This document shows positions 45,274 to 53,901 of a stretch of 64,000 nt of DNA, piece after piece. The stretch comes from Streptomyces sp. TG1A-60. Lineage in GTDB: Bacteria; Actinomycetota; Actinomycetes; Streptomycetales; Streptomycetaceae. The position numbers and the translations under genes are program-made. The notes beneath the pieces are model-generated. The model ran no database searches. It saw nothing but the letters and a program-made list of their open reading frames with translations, and had not been told where the DNA came from. The DNA is taken from assembly GCF_037201975.1 (NCBI RefSeq), contig NZ_CP147520.1, forward strand, positions 6,696,001 to 6,760,000, in the 5' to 3' direction. How positions within the stretch are numbered: the stretch's first letter is position 1; the number at the start of each line of letters is the position of its first letter.

Positions 45274-46626
45274 TCAGGCGGGGAGCCTCGTCGCCCGCGT
45301 CTCCTGGCGCCCGCTCGGGTGGAGGCGGTCAGGATGCTCGACGTCCTGCGTGAGAGGGTGACCGCACGACTCGGCGAGCCGGGTCCGGTTGGCCGCGGTG
45401 AACGCCTCCTCGAGCCACGCGTCCGTCGGCACCGGGCCGAAGAGCCGCTCCAGTTCGCGGACCATCGGCGGAGCCAGCGGGAACCGCCTTCCCTGCCGGC
45501 GTTCCTGGTAACGGTCCTGGATCTGCACGAAGAGGAACCCGCTGCGGCCGAAGTGCACCAATGGCTCGGGCGCACCGGTGAAGACCAGGTCGTCTATGAG
45601 ATCGAGATAGATCGACCGGTAGCTGGCCTTCCGCTCGTCCGCCCGGTATGTGCCCGACGTCGGCTGATGGTCGTCCGTCGAGTAGATGCCCAGTGCGGAC
45701 TTGCACAGATCCATGGAGAGGCAGTCGCAGATCGCGCTGTCCATGAGCCAGGGGAAGGACACCGGGCCCGTCGCGCTGCTCCGGGCCACCATGATGGCGG
45801 TCCCGTAGGCGTTTCCGGTGTTGCCCCGGAACAGGGCCCCGTCCCACATGTTGGGCGAATTGTTCAGGGCTGCCTGGAGACCGACGTGTTCGTCCCCGGG
45901 GCAAAAGTCCATCTTCTCCGCGTACTGGAAGACGGACTGCCGGACCAGCGACAGCAGCGCGTGGACCGCGTCACGCCCCCAGCCGGCCGTGTCCATCGCC
46001 CGCATCAGGTCCGGCACGGACCGGCCGTACATGCGGAAGCGGCCGTCGACCAGGTCGAACGGGGGTAAGCAGATGTCGTCGATGACGGTGGCAAAGGCTA
46101 TGTAGTGCAGCCCCAGCGGATCCGCGCCGTAGTCCTCGCCGCACCAACAGGCCATCCACTGGATGGTGTCGCGACATGCGCGCGCCACGGTGTCGGCGGC
46201 TTGGGCGTCATGCTTCTTCGTCCAGTCCGAGTAGTGTTCGGGAATCCTGCCCCGTCGCTCCCCCACCGCGTCCCAGCGCTCGATGACCTTTTCCAGTAAG
46301 GGCCACACGTTCACCTGGTGGTATTGGGCGACCGGACCCGTGTACCCGTCCGCTCCCATAACGCCGTACAGGTGAGCGGTCTGCTTGTTGTAGCGCGACC
46401 TCGTGGCCGAAGGGCGGACATGCTTGACCGGGTTCCGCTGGTAATGCAGAAACGTGCAGGACGTGCTGCGCTCACATTCCGGTCCGCACCAGAAATCGTG
46501 CGAAAGATGAAGCAGTTCCTGAACGCCCCGTGTACCTGACAGCCGCTTCAGGGCCTCCTGCGCAGAGCCCTTCCACGCGAGCATGTCCGGGGTCACTGTC
46601 ACGCCCTCTACGCCACCTGATGCCAT
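45274..46626 (-). CDS. Unrecognised Cys-rich protein, 450 residues
   Basis: Not assigned to a family. From ATG 46626 (GGAGG nine bases upstream) there are 450 residues with no signal peptide or membrane span. Cysteines cluster in DFWCGPECERSTSC (about 45-57), ACWCGED (160-162) and ICDCLSMDLC (300-308), suggesting metal or disulfide sites. Acidic and aromatic motifs IDDICLPPFD (~182-191), a DLCKSALGIY helix (~306) and QDRYQERRQ (~370) loosely recall class I terpenoid synthase motifs, but their spacing does not fit the canonical enzymes, so this is only a hint. It lies 46 bp upstream of the pseudouridine synthase gene and could share its transcript. Codon use is normal for the genome. Confidence 0.8.
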   Translation of the reverse strand: MASGGVEGVTVTPDMLAWKGSAQEALKRLSGTRGVQELLHLSHDFWCGPECERSTSCTFLHYQRNPVKHVRPSATRSRYNKQTAHLYGVMGADGYTGPVAQYHQVNVWPLLEKVIERWDAVGERRGRIPEHYSDWTKKHDAQAADTVARACRDTIQWMACWCGEDYGADPLGLHYIAFATVIDDICLPPFDLVDGRFRMYGRSVPDLMRAMDTAGWGRDAVHALLSLVRQSVFQYAEKMDFCPGDEHVGLQAALNNSPNMWDGALFRGNTGNAYGTAIMVARSSATGPVSFPWLMDSAICDCLSMDLCKSALGIYSTDDHQPTSGTYRADERKASYRSIYLDLIDDLVFTGAPEPLVHFGRSGFLFVQIQDRYQERRQGRRFPLAPPMVRELERLFGPVPTDAWLEEAFTAANRTRLAESCGHPLTQDVEHPDRLHPSGRQETRATRLPA

Positions 46627-47030
46627 AGCCCGAGCCTCCGCGAGAAACCCCACTTCTGGCTGCACATGCCAGCGTGCGCGCGACACCGTTCGCCGTGAAG
46701 GGGCGTACGGCGAGCGTACTGCGGCACATCAGGGGGCGAATTTAGTTGAAAATTGTTCATGAATGATACCCGCGATGACTGGAGATGTCCGGTGCTTCGA
46801 TCGCGATTGTTCGCAGATCGGGGCTGCCGGTGGCTGGCGGTGGCCGGAGAGACACGGGAGCACGGTGAGGCGGCCGTCCTGGGGCGCTATTGAGTCGGCG
46901 GTGCCGGAACTGGAGCGCCTTCGGTCGCCGGCCTCGTCGGTGCCGGCGGCGGGCACGGTCCGGCGCGTGCCGCCGACCCTATGCTGAGCGGCCTCGGACA
47001 ACCCGACAACCCGACAGCGAGGAACCCCGG
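46627..47030. other. Gene-free divergent intergenic region
   Basis: 404 bp between the unrecognised gene and the N-formylglutamate amidohydrolase gene. A relatively AT-rich stretch around 46730-46780 (TTTAGTTGAAAATTGTTCATGAATG) may hold promoter elements; reading frames here are short and lack support. Confidence 0.4.
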
Positions 47031-47855
47031 ATGAACGACGCGCCGCCCTCCCACCAGCTCATCCCGGGCGCGCCGGACTCACCCGTGCTCCTGCACGTGC
47101 CGCACGGCTCACGAGCACTGCCGGCGGCCGTACGGGCCGGGATCGTCCTCGACGACGCCGCGCTGGAGCGGGAGTTGGACCACATCACGGACGCGCACAC
47201 GGACCGGATCGCCGAGGCGGCGGCCGACCGGTCGGCCACGCGGCCCTGGCGGTTCGTCAACCAGCTGTCGCGACTGGTCGTGGACCCCGAGCGGTTCCCG
47301 GACGAGCGGGAGGAGATGCTGGCCGTCGGCATGGGCGCGGTCTACACCCGCACCACGCACCGGGAGGCCCTCCGTCCCGCCACCGACGACGGCCGCCCCC
47401 TCGGCGGACAGCCGCTGCTCGACCGCTACTTCCACCCGTACGCCGCCGCGATGACCGACGCCGTGACGCACCGCCTGGAGACCGTCGGCCGGGCCGTGGT
47501 CCTCGACGTCCACTCCTACCCGACCCATCCCCTGCCCTACGAACTCCACGGCGACGGCCCCCGCCCGCCCGTCTGCCTGGGCAGTGACCCCTTCCACACC
47601 CCGGCCGACCTGCAGGCCGCCGCCGAGGACGCGTTCGCCGGTTTCGGCGGCACCGGCGTCGACAGCCCGTTCGGGGGCGCGTACGTCCCGCTGAAGTACT
47701 ACGGGCACGATCCACGAGTGACCGCCCTGATGATCGAGATCCGGCGGGACGTCTACATGACGGAACCGGGCGGCCCGGCGGGAACGGGGTTGGGGGAACT
47801 CGCGGACGCGCTGGCCCGCCTGGTGGACGTGGTGACCACCGCGCCACGGTCATGA
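47031..47855 (+). CDS. N-formylglutamate amidohydrolase-like protein
   Basis: Predicted zinc hydrolase of the N-formylglutamate deformylase (HutG-like) family, 274 residues. Typical features are LLHVPHGSRALPAAVRAG near the N-terminus, DHITDAHTDRIAE, NQLSRLVVDPERF, VVLDVHSYPT with the histidine that binds zinc, and a C-terminal MIEIRRDVYM. ATG 47031 has GAGGA seven bases upstream. In histidine catabolism it would release formate from N-formylglutamate, but no hut genes are nearby, so the substrate may be another N-acyl amino acid. Confidence 0.87.
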   Translation: MNDAPPSHQLIPGAPDSPVLLHVPHGSRALPAAVRAGIVLDDAALERELDHITDAHTDRIAEAAADRSATRPWRFVNQLSRLVVDPERFPDEREEMLAVGMGAVYTRTTHREALRPATDDGRPLGGQPLLDRYFHPYAAAMTDAVTHRLETVGRAVVLDVHSYPTHPLPYELHGDGPRPPVCLGSDPFHTPADLQAAAEDAFAGFGGTGVDSPFGGAYVPLKYYGHDPRVTALMIEIRRDVYMTEPGGPAGTGLGELADALARLVDVVTTAPRS

Positions 47856-48209
47856 CACCCGAACTCCGCACCGGGTGACGCGGGAGCGCGCCGCGTCGCG
47901 CCCCTGCTGCACACCCGCCTCCAGGTCGTGGTGGAGCGGTGCGAGCAGCAGCCGGGCCTCTTCGGCGTGCCCCTGCGCGAGGAGCAGCATGCCGATGTGC
48001 CGGCGCAGGGACACGAAGCGGGAGTGATGGCCGGAGCCCGGCCGCACGATTCCTTGGCATCCGCCTCCGGCCAGGCCGTCGCCGGAGGAGGCCGGTGTGG
48101 GCAGGACGTTGGCGACATGCTCATGCCATCTTGGCGCCCTGTGGACCAGCAGACGCTCGTCGTAGGGTGAGAGGCGGCCGAAGAAGGCCAACGACCAAGG
48201 GAGCCATGT
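47856..48209. other. Intergenic region with possible TPR gene remnant on the reverse strand
   Basis: Reverse frame about 47857-48009 reads RHIGMLLLAQGHAEEARLLL then HHDLEAGVQQ, which resembles a tetratricopeptide helix pair of a regulator or kinase, but no start or complete gene is present. It may be the 3' scrap of a deleted gene. Otherwise nothing is seen until the RBS of the YCII gene. Confidence 0.35.
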
Positions 48210-48548
48210 ATGACGCGGTACCTGATCTCGTTCGATGACGGCGCGATGGCCTTCCCCGAGGAGGAGTTGCCCGAGGTGGCCGAGGCCTCGCACGAGGTGG
48301 TGCGTGAGGCTCAGGACGCCGGTGTGTGGGTCTTCGGTGGTGGCCTGGAAAGGCAGCAGGCGAGCGTCGTGGCCACCGACGGGACCGTCACCAACGGCCC
48401 GTACCCGGAGACCAAGGCGGTACTCGGCGGGTTCTCGATCATCGATGTGCCCTCACGTGAGGACGCGCTGAAGTGGGCTGCCAAGATCGCTGCCGCGTGC
48501 CGCTGTGGGCAAGAGGTCCGGGAGATCATGCCCGACCCGACCGTCTGA
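48210..48548 (+). CDS. YCII-related (DGPF-type) domain protein
   Basis: 112-residue ferredoxin-like alpha/beta protein: TRYLISFDDGAMAF, helix EVVREAQDAGVWVFGGGLER, TVTNGPYPETKAVLGGFSII and helix REDALKWAAKIAAAC. The DGPY-type Gly-Pro motif (VTNGPYPETK) marks the YCII/DGPF family, often encoded beside ECF sigma factors, though none is here. GGGAG lies ahead of the ATG. Function unknown. Confidence 0.88.
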   Translation: MTRYLISFDDGAMAFPEEELPEVAEASHEVVREAQDAGVWVFGGGLERQQASVVATDGTVTNGPYPETKAVLGGFSIIDVPSREDALKWAAKIAAACRCGQEVREIMPDPTV

Positions 48549-48619
48549 TCGAAGACGACCCGCAGCGGTTGGGGCCTGGTTCGGAAGTGGCTTGTGACCT
48601 GCGGGTTCGCCATGCTGCG

Positions 48620-48754
48620 GGCCTGTGGGCGACGCGGTTTGGGCGGCATGATCTGACGGACCAGGCGTGGGCGGTGGTCGAGGCGTTGCTGCCGGTCGCA
48701 GGGTGCGGTCGTCCGGCGCGGAACCTGCGTCGGCAGGTCGACGGGATCCGGTGA
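48620..48754 (+). pseudogene. IS5-family transposase N-terminal fragment
   Basis: The frame ending at TGA 48754 reads HDLTDQAWAVVEALLPVAG then GRPARNLRRQVDGIR, matching the DUF4096 N-terminus of IS5-type transposases. It stops after about 36 residues, and the catalytic domain is absent, so this is an insertion sequence scar. Confidence 0.75.
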
Positions 48755-48755
48755 G

Positions 48756-48787
48756 CCGGGCTTTGTCCCGTGGAGGACGGAGCCCGG
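48756..48787 (-). terminator. Hairpin terminator after the siderophore-interacting protein gene
   Basis: A 13-bp stem with two G-T pairs (48756-48768 with 48775-48787), about 30 bp beyond the stop of the reverse-strand gene. Confidence 0.6.
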
Positions 48788-48816
48788 TCGCCGGTGGCCA
48801 TGGCGGGGCACTTGGG

Positions 48817-49661
48817 TCACGCCTTGGTGGACACGCCCTCCTGCTCCGCTTCCACGCGCGCGTTCCACTGCTTCTTCGCCGCCTGCCAGCCGTCCTCGTC
48901 GTGACCGAGACGCCAGTAGCCGGAGACCGACAAGTCCTCGCGCGGGATGGCGAGTTCGACGCGCAACAGGCGGCGCAGCTCCTTCACGAAGCCCGCCTCG
49001 CCGTGGACGAACGCCTGCAGTCGGCCCTCGGGGAAGCGAAGCGCGCGTACGGCCTCGACGAGTGCGGCGCCGACGGGACGGTCCCCACGGTGCAGCCAGA
49101 CGACCTCCACATCGGAGTTGATCTTCTGTTCCTCCTCGGGTCCGGCGACCTCGACGATCGCGTGGGCCCGGGCGCCGTCGGGCAGGGCTTCGAGGGAGGC
49201 GCCGATCGCGGGCAGGGCGCTCTCGTCGCCGACGAGGAGATGCCAGTCGGCCTCCGGGCTGGGCGCGTAGGCACCGCCGGGCCCCAGGAAACGGATCAGT
49301 TCGCCCGGCTGGACGCGGGTGGCCCAGGGGCCGGCGAGGCCCTCGTCGCCATGGAGCACGAAGTCGATGGTCAGCTCGCGCAGTTCGGGGTCCCAGGCGC
49401 GCACGGTGTACGTCCGGGTCACCGGCCACTGGTCCCGGGGAACTCCGCACGGACCCGCTCCAGGTCGAAGGGCTCCGGGTAGGTCACACCCTCGGGGCCG
49501 AACAGGAGCTTCACGTAATGGTCGGTGCTGCCGCGCGGGGAGAACTCGGCGAGGCCGTCGCCACCGAGGACGACCCGCTGCATGCGCGGGGTGAGTCGCT
49601 CCGTGCGGACGACTCGCGCGGAGTGGGGCTTCGGGGTCCTGCGTACCGGACGCTCTGCCAT
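48817..49661 (-). CDS. Siderophore-interacting protein (flavin ferric reductase), frameshifted as sequenced
   Basis: FAD-dependent reductase family that releases iron from siderophores, about 281 residues when repaired. The N-terminal piece from ATG 49661 (RVVRTERLTPRMQRVVLGG, HYVKLLFGPEG) runs to a false stop after RAEFPGTSGR. The remaining domain is in another frame: RDQWPVTRTYTVRAWD, with the flavin motif RTYTVR, and HGDEGLAGPWA and LVGDESALPAIG. One extra G/C in the run 49437-49440 rejoins them as EFPRDQW. RBS GGGAGG; an iron box lies 18 bp upstream of the start, so it is likely repressed by a DmdR/IdeR protein in iron-rich conditions. Confidence 0.88.
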
Positions 49662-49678
49662 GACGGCCTCCCAATCAC

Positions 49679-49697
49679 CTAGCTAAGGCTTACCTAA
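49679..49697 (-). promoter_or_regulatory. Iron box (DmdR1/IdeR-type operator)
   Basis: CTAGCTAAGGCTTACCTAA matches 15 of 19 positions of the actinobacterial iron-box consensus TTAGGTTAGGCTAACCTAA. It lies just upstream of the siderophore-interacting protein gene. Confidence 0.8.
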
Positions 49698-49837
49698 GTT
49701 AGCATCTCTCCCTGATGAACACCCCACGTGTGAGGCGTGTGCGAGGACTTCAGGGTGTGAATCGCACCTCAGAACCCTCGCTCTCGACGTGTCACCCCAC
49801 CCCTCCGGCGTACGCCCCGTCCGCAGAGGCGCCCGCC

Positions 49838-50758
49838 TCACGCCTGAAGCGTCGTGAGCAGCCGTCGCAGCGATCCGCCGAGACCCCAGCGCGTCGCGAG
49901 CGCCTCCAGTGCCGCCGGGTCCCGCGGTTCGCGCGGCAGAGCCGTGTCGACGTCCGGCAAGGGTACGTCGGCCGCCACCCGGACGACCGTGGGGGCGACC
50001 GCGAGATAGGGTCGCGCCTCGTCAAGCCTCTTGCGCTGCGACGGAGTGAGTTTCGCCGCCGGGTCGTCGACCGCGGCCATGATCCCGGCCAGGTCGCCGA
50101 ACTGGTCGAGCAGCTTCGCCGCCGTCTTCTCGCCGATGCCCGGCACACCCGGCAGGCCGTCGCTCGGGTCGCCGCGCAGCAGGGCCAGGTCCGCGTACCC
50201 CCGCCCGTCCACCCCGTACTTCCCGCGCAGCCACGCCTCATCGGTGAGCTGCAGCGTGCCCACGCCCTTCAGCGGATACAGCACCCGCACCCCGCGCCCG
50301 TCGTCGACCAGCTGATACAGGTCGCGGTCGCCGGTGACGATGTCGACCGGGGTCTTCGCGCGGGCCGTGAAGGTGCCGATGACGTCGTCCGCCTCGTACC
50401 CGGCGACGCCCACGCGTGCGATGCCCAGCGCGTCCAGAACCTCCTCGATGACCGGCACCTGTGGCGACAGGGTGTCCGGCACCTCCTCCTCGTCCGGTCC
50501 GGCCGCGTGCTCCTCGGCGACGCGGTGCGCCTTGTAGGAGGGGATCAGGTCGACCCGCCACTGCGGTCGCCAGTCCGCGTCCATGCACGCCACCAGGTCC
50601 GTCGGTCGGTGGTCCCGGGCCAGGCGGTCGATGAATTCGAGGAGCCCGCGCACGGCGTTCACCGGGGTGCCGTCCGGGGCCTTCACGGATTCCGGCACGC
50701 CGAAATAGGCGCGGAAGTACAGCGAGGCGGTGTCGAGGAGCATCAGGCGTCGGGTCAC
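49838..50758 (-). CDS. 5'-3' exonuclease (FEN-like)
   Basis: Structure-specific 5' nuclease homologous to the N-terminal domain of DNA polymerase I, 306 residues. The metal-binding Asp clusters are visible in MLLDTASLYFRAYFG, ACMDADWRPQWR, GYEADDVIGTFT, DIVTGDRDLYQLVDD and LLRGDPSDGLPGVPGIGEKTA, the last being a helix-hairpin-helix. GTG 50758 is the first good start; ATG 50743 is possible. No RBS is clear. Standalone exonucleases of this type are common in actinomycetes beside full PolA. Likely role in Okazaki fragment or repair processing. Confidence 0.93.
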   Translation of the reverse strand: MTRRLMLLDTASLYFRAYFGVPESVKAPDGTPVNAVRGLLEFIDRLARDHRPTDLVACMDADWRPQWRVDLIPSYKAHRVAEEHAAGPDEEEVPDTLSPQVPVIEEVLDALGIARVGVAGYEADDVIGTFTARAKTPVDIVTGDRDLYQLVDDGRGVRVLYPLKGVGTLQLTDEAWLRGKYGVDGRGYADLALLRGDPSDGLPGVPGIGEKTAAKLLDQFGDLAGIMAAVDDPAAKLTPSQRKRLDEARPYLAVAPTVVRVAADVPLPDVDTALPREPRDPAALEALATRWGLGGSLRRLLTTLQA

Positions 50759-51324
50759 GCCCGCATCATGCCGTACGGCACCGACAGGCGGCTTTCCCGA
50801 CCCGGTGGGGGCAGGCACGGTCCCCGAGCGGCGCCGGTCCGGGCCGGACCTTCGTCGTCATGGGCCTCCGGCTCCGTCAACCGCACACTGCCGCGCGAGT
50901 CGTACGAGGTCCGTGCGGACGGCATCAGCACGGTCTTCCGGCACTGCGTGCTGTTCTCTCCGAACGGGCGAGGTGATTGCGTACTGGCATGCGGAGAAAA
51001 CGGGACAAGCCCGTCGCCGGCTCCGGGCGGGGCGGGCGTCTACACGCGGGCGAAGGGGCGCGAAGGAGGAGGTGGGACGGCTGTGCCACTGGCGAGAACG
51101 GTGGGCCCGGCCCCCTGCGAGTGTGTGGAGATGTGGCGGGCACGTGAAACGGTTTGCCGAACATGCGTAGGGTGCAGAGAACTCATCAGGGAGAAGTGCG
51201 CCCGATGAGTGCCGGACGGGTCGGAATCCGTAACCGGATCAGTAGCCGGATCAGCAAGGCGTGCAGAAGCCGAGTCAGTACGCGTCCGTGAGCCGAGCGA
51301 CGAGCGAAGGAGGGAGCCGGAGCT
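50759..51324. other. Long intergenic region without convincing genes
   Basis: 566 bp between divergent genes. Reading frames here are fragments with poor codon character. A small dyad GGTCCG/CGGACC occurs near 50850. GGAGG-containing leader sequence precedes the regulator at 51325. Confidence 0.4.
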
Positions 51325-51906
51325 ATGGGCGACCACAAAGACCAGCCCCTGCGGGTGGGCGCGGCCGTCCGGCGGCGGCGCCGGGCACTTCAGCTCACCC
51401 TCGCCGTCGTGGCCGAGCGCAGCGGCCTGTCGGTGCCCTTTCTGAGCCAGGTGGAGAACGAGCGGGCCCGCCCCAGCAGGCCCTCCCTGGAGCGCATCGC
51501 CGACGCGCTCGGCACCACCGCCGTCGAACTGCTCGCCGCGGCCGACCCGGCGTGCAGCGTCGACGTCGTGCGGGCCGCCGACGACGACGGTTTCACACCC
51601 CCCGACTCCCGCTCGCGCTCCGTGGTACGTGGTCACCACCAGTTGCACGCCATGGAGTTCACCGGCGACCACGACGAGGGCCGCGAGGTCCAGCACCGCA
51701 ACGACGAGCTGATGTACGTCGTCGACGGTGCGATCGAGGTCGAGGCCGAGGGCCGCGCCCACCGCCTGGGACGCGGCGACACGCTCTACATGTCCGGTGG
51801 CGTACGGCACCGGTGGCGGGCCACCGAGCCCGACACCCGGGTGCTCGTGGTCGCCGTCGCGGACCACATCGAGGCCCTGGAGGACCGCCACCGCCAGGGC
51901 GCCTGA
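51325..51906 (+). CDS. XRE-family regulator with cupin domain
   Basis: 193 residues. A Cro/CI-type HTH at about 10-65 (VGAAVRRRRRALQLTLAVVA, GLSVPFLSQVENERARPSRP, LERIADALG) is followed by a cupin effector domain at about 95-180 (QHRNDELMYVVDGAIEVEAE, HRLGRGDTLYMSGGVRHRW). Such regulators respond to small molecules, often amino acids or polyamines, and act on neighbouring catabolic genes. GGAGGGAG precedes the ATG. The LysR gene 192 bp downstream reads the same way. Target not visible. Confidence 0.92.
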   Translation: MGDHKDQPLRVGAAVRRRRRALQLTLAVVAERSGLSVPFLSQVENERARPSRPSLERIADALGTTAVELLAAADPACSVDVVRAADDDGFTPPDSRSRSVVRGHHQLHAMEFTGDHDEGREVQHRNDELMYVVDGAIEVEAEGRAHRLGRGDTLYMSGGVRHRWRATEPDTRVLVVAVADHIEALEDRHRQGA

Positions 51907-52086
51907 CGTTCGCCTGCCGGTCGGCGTCCGGCGGAGAGCGGGGCGGGCCCGACGGACTGGAAGGGCTGGAGGGGCTCGACGGGCTGGACGGGCTGGAACC
52001 CGACGCGCCGGACGTACCGTGGTGACCATGGTTGGACCGTCCCGCCGACGCGCGGCCCCCACCGGGAGTCCGATCGTATGGGGACA

Positions 52087-52092
52087 TAAGCT
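52087..52092 (+). promoter_or_regulatory. Possible -10 of the LysR gene
   Basis: TAAGCT ends six bases before ATG 52099, a spacing that suits a leaderless transcript; the GGGG between could alternatively be a weak RBS. Confidence 0.35.
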
Positions 52093-52098
52093 GGGGTT

Positions 52099-53028
52099 AT
52101 GAGCGAGAGTGAGCAGCGGGGCGGGCTGGCCCATCGGGTGCCGGATCTGGGGGCGCTCGAACTGCTGCTGGCCGTCGCGCGACTGGGCTCGCTCGGGCGG
52201 GCGGCGCGAGAGCTGGGGATCACTCAGCCGGCCGCGAGCAGCCGGATCCGGTCGATGGAACGGCAACTGGGTGTGGCGCTGGTCGACCGTTCGCCGCGCG
52301 GGTCCCGGCTCACGGACGCCGGCGCGCTCGTCACGGACTGGGCCCGGCGCATCGTGGAGGCGGCCGAGGCGTTCGACGTGGGCGCGCAGGCGCTGCGGGA
52401 CCGGCGCGACTCCCGGCTCCGGGTCGCCGCCAGCATGACCATCGCCGAGTACCTGCTGCCCGGCTGGCTCATCGCGCTGCGCGCGGAGCGCCCGGACACG
52501 GCGGTGTCGCTGCTCGCGGGCAATTCGACGGTCGTCGCGGAACGCCTGCTCACGGACGAGGCCGACCTCGGGTTCGTCGAGGGGCCGACCGTTCCGGCCG
52601 GGCTGGACGCGGCCGTGATAGCCCACGACCACCTGATCGTGGTCACGGCCCCCAGCCACCCGTGGGCCCGCCGCCGCAAGCCCCTGGACGCGGCGGAGCT
52701 GGCCTCCACGCCGCTGATCCTCCGCGAGAAGGGGTCCGGTACCCGCCAGGTCCTGGAGACGGCGCTCGGCGGTCTGGCCCGGCCCCTCATCGAGCTCTCC
52801 TCCACCACGGCGGTCAAGTCCTCCGCGCTCAGCGGGGCCGGGCCCGCCGTCCTCAGTGAGCTCGCCGTCGGCGAGGAAGTCTCCGCCCGCCGCCTCGTCC
52901 GCGTCCCCGTGGACGGGGTCCGCCTGCGCCGGGCCCTACGGGCGGTCTGGCCGACGGGACACCGGCCCGCCGGGCCTGCGCGCGATCTCCTGGGCCTGAC
53001 GCGGGGCGCGTCCGCCCCCGGCCGCTGA
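52099..53028 (+). CDS. LysR-family transcriptional regulator
   Basis: 309 residues: N-terminal winged HTH (ALELLLAVARLGSLGRAARE, LGITQPAASSRIRSMERQLG) and a C-terminal periplasmic-binding-like effector domain (LRVAASMTIAEYLLPGWLIA, DLGFVEGPTVPAGLDAAVIA, HPWARRRKPLDAAEL). LysR regulators usually control a divergent neighbour, but upstream lies the XRE-cupin gene in the same direction, so its target is not obvious. Ligand unknown. Convergent with the C26 hydrolase gene, with a 6-bp GC hairpin near 53065-53079 between them. Confidence 0.93.
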   Translation: MSESEQRGGLAHRVPDLGALELLLAVARLGSLGRAARELGITQPAASSRIRSMERQLGVALVDRSPRGSRLTDAGALVTDWARRIVEAAEAFDVGAQALRDRRDSRLRVAASMTIAEYLLPGWLIALRAERPDTAVSLLAGNSTVVAERLLTDEADLGFVEGPTVPAGLDAAVIAHDHLIVVTAPSHPWARRRKPLDAAELASTPLILREKGSGTRQVLETALGGLARPLIELSSTTAVKSSALSGAGPAVLSELAVGEEVSARRLVRVPVDGVRLRRALRAVWPTGHRPAGPARDLLGLTRGASAPGR

Positions 53029-53191
53029 CATCCGTACCCCGCCCGCGCCGCCGTACCTGCCCGTCGCCCCCAGGGGGCGCTGCCGCTTCGCCCCTACCCG
53101 GCGGCTGCGGGTTTTCGGCCCCCGTTCGCCGACCGCGAGTGCGTCGTGGCCTGTCGGGCAGTTCCCAGCGCCCCCGAAAGCCCCGACCGGC

Positions 53192-53872
53192 TCAGGACGC
53201 CGCTTCCGTGAGCGCGCGCATCACCCGTACGTCCGTGCCCATCTCGGGGTGCCACTGAACGCCCAACACCCACGCGGGGTCGGGCAGCTCGATGGCCTCC
53301 ACCGTGCCGTCCGCCGCGTACGCCGACGGCAGCAGGCCCCCGCCGAGCCGGTCGACCGCCTGGTGGTGGTACGTGGGCACATCGGCCTCCTCGGGGGCGA
53401 CGTCCGCGTACCGCGTCCCCGGTACCGGCTTGACCGGGTGGCGGCCGAAGACGCCCACCTCGACGACGTGGTCGTCGAGGTGCTGGACCAGCGTGCCGCC
53501 GAGGGCGACGTTCAGCAGTTGCATGCCCCGGCAGATGCCGAGCAGCGGCGTGCCGGAGTCCAGCGCCGCGTGGATCAGGGCCAGCTCCCACGCGTCACGC
53601 GCCGCCGACGGGGGACCGGTGCGCGGCTCGCGCTCGGCGCCGTAGCGGGACGGGTCGACGTCCGGCCCGCCCGCGATCACCAGGCCGTCGAGCCGGGCGA
53701 CGGCCTCCGGCGCGTACGCCGGGTCGTCCGGCGGGAGCATCGCCGCGAGCCCGCCCGCCGCCTGCACGAGCCGGGGGTAGCCGACCGGCAGCAGGGCCGC
53801 CTCCAGCTCCCAGACGCCCCAGCGCGCGCCGGACTCCAGATACGTACTCACACCGATCAGCGGCCTGGTCAC
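53192..53872 (-). CDS. C26 gamma-glutamyl hydrolase (PuuD-like glutamine amidotransferase fold)
   Basis: Predicted to cleave gamma-glutamyl bonds, 226 residues. The class I amidotransferase triad is visible: Cys114 in LLGICRGMQLLN, and His208/Glu210 in GVQWHPEMG; LVIAGGPDVDPSRYG and YHHQAVDRLG are typical of the PuuD/C26 branch. GTG 53872 has GAGGAG five bases upstream and follows the permease gene by 29 bp, so both are cotranscribed. In the proposed pathway it would release glutamate from a gamma-glutamylated oxidation product of an imported amine. Confidence 0.9.
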   Translation of the reverse strand: MTRPLIGVSTYLESGARWGVWELEAALLPVGYPRLVQAAGGLAAMLPPDDPAYAPEAVARLDGLVIAGGPDVDPSRYGAEREPRTGPPSAARDAWELALIHAALDSGTPLLGICRGMQLLNVALGGTLVQHLDDHVVEVGVFGRHPVKPVPGTRYADVAPEEADVPTYHHQAVDRLGGGLLPSAYAADGTVEAIELPDPAWVLGVQWHPEMGTDVRVMRALTEAAS

Positions 53873-53901
53873 CCGTGCTCCTCACTCATGGAACGGAACA
53901 T

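Noticed and set aside
45274..46626. Calling this gene a terpene synthase outright
   Set aside because: The acidic, DLCKS and RY-like motifs are not at canonical distances, and no classic NSE triad is present; kept as unrecognised.
49715..51208. A 497-residue forward frame opposite the 5'-3' exonuclease
   Set aside because: Most of it is antisense to the exonuclease; the remainder crosses noncoding DNA and lacks motifs or an RBS.
53065..53079. CGCCCC/GGGGCG hairpin between LysR and C26 genes as terminator
   Set aside because: Only six base pairs with a three-base loop; such GC hairpins are frequent by chance in this genome.
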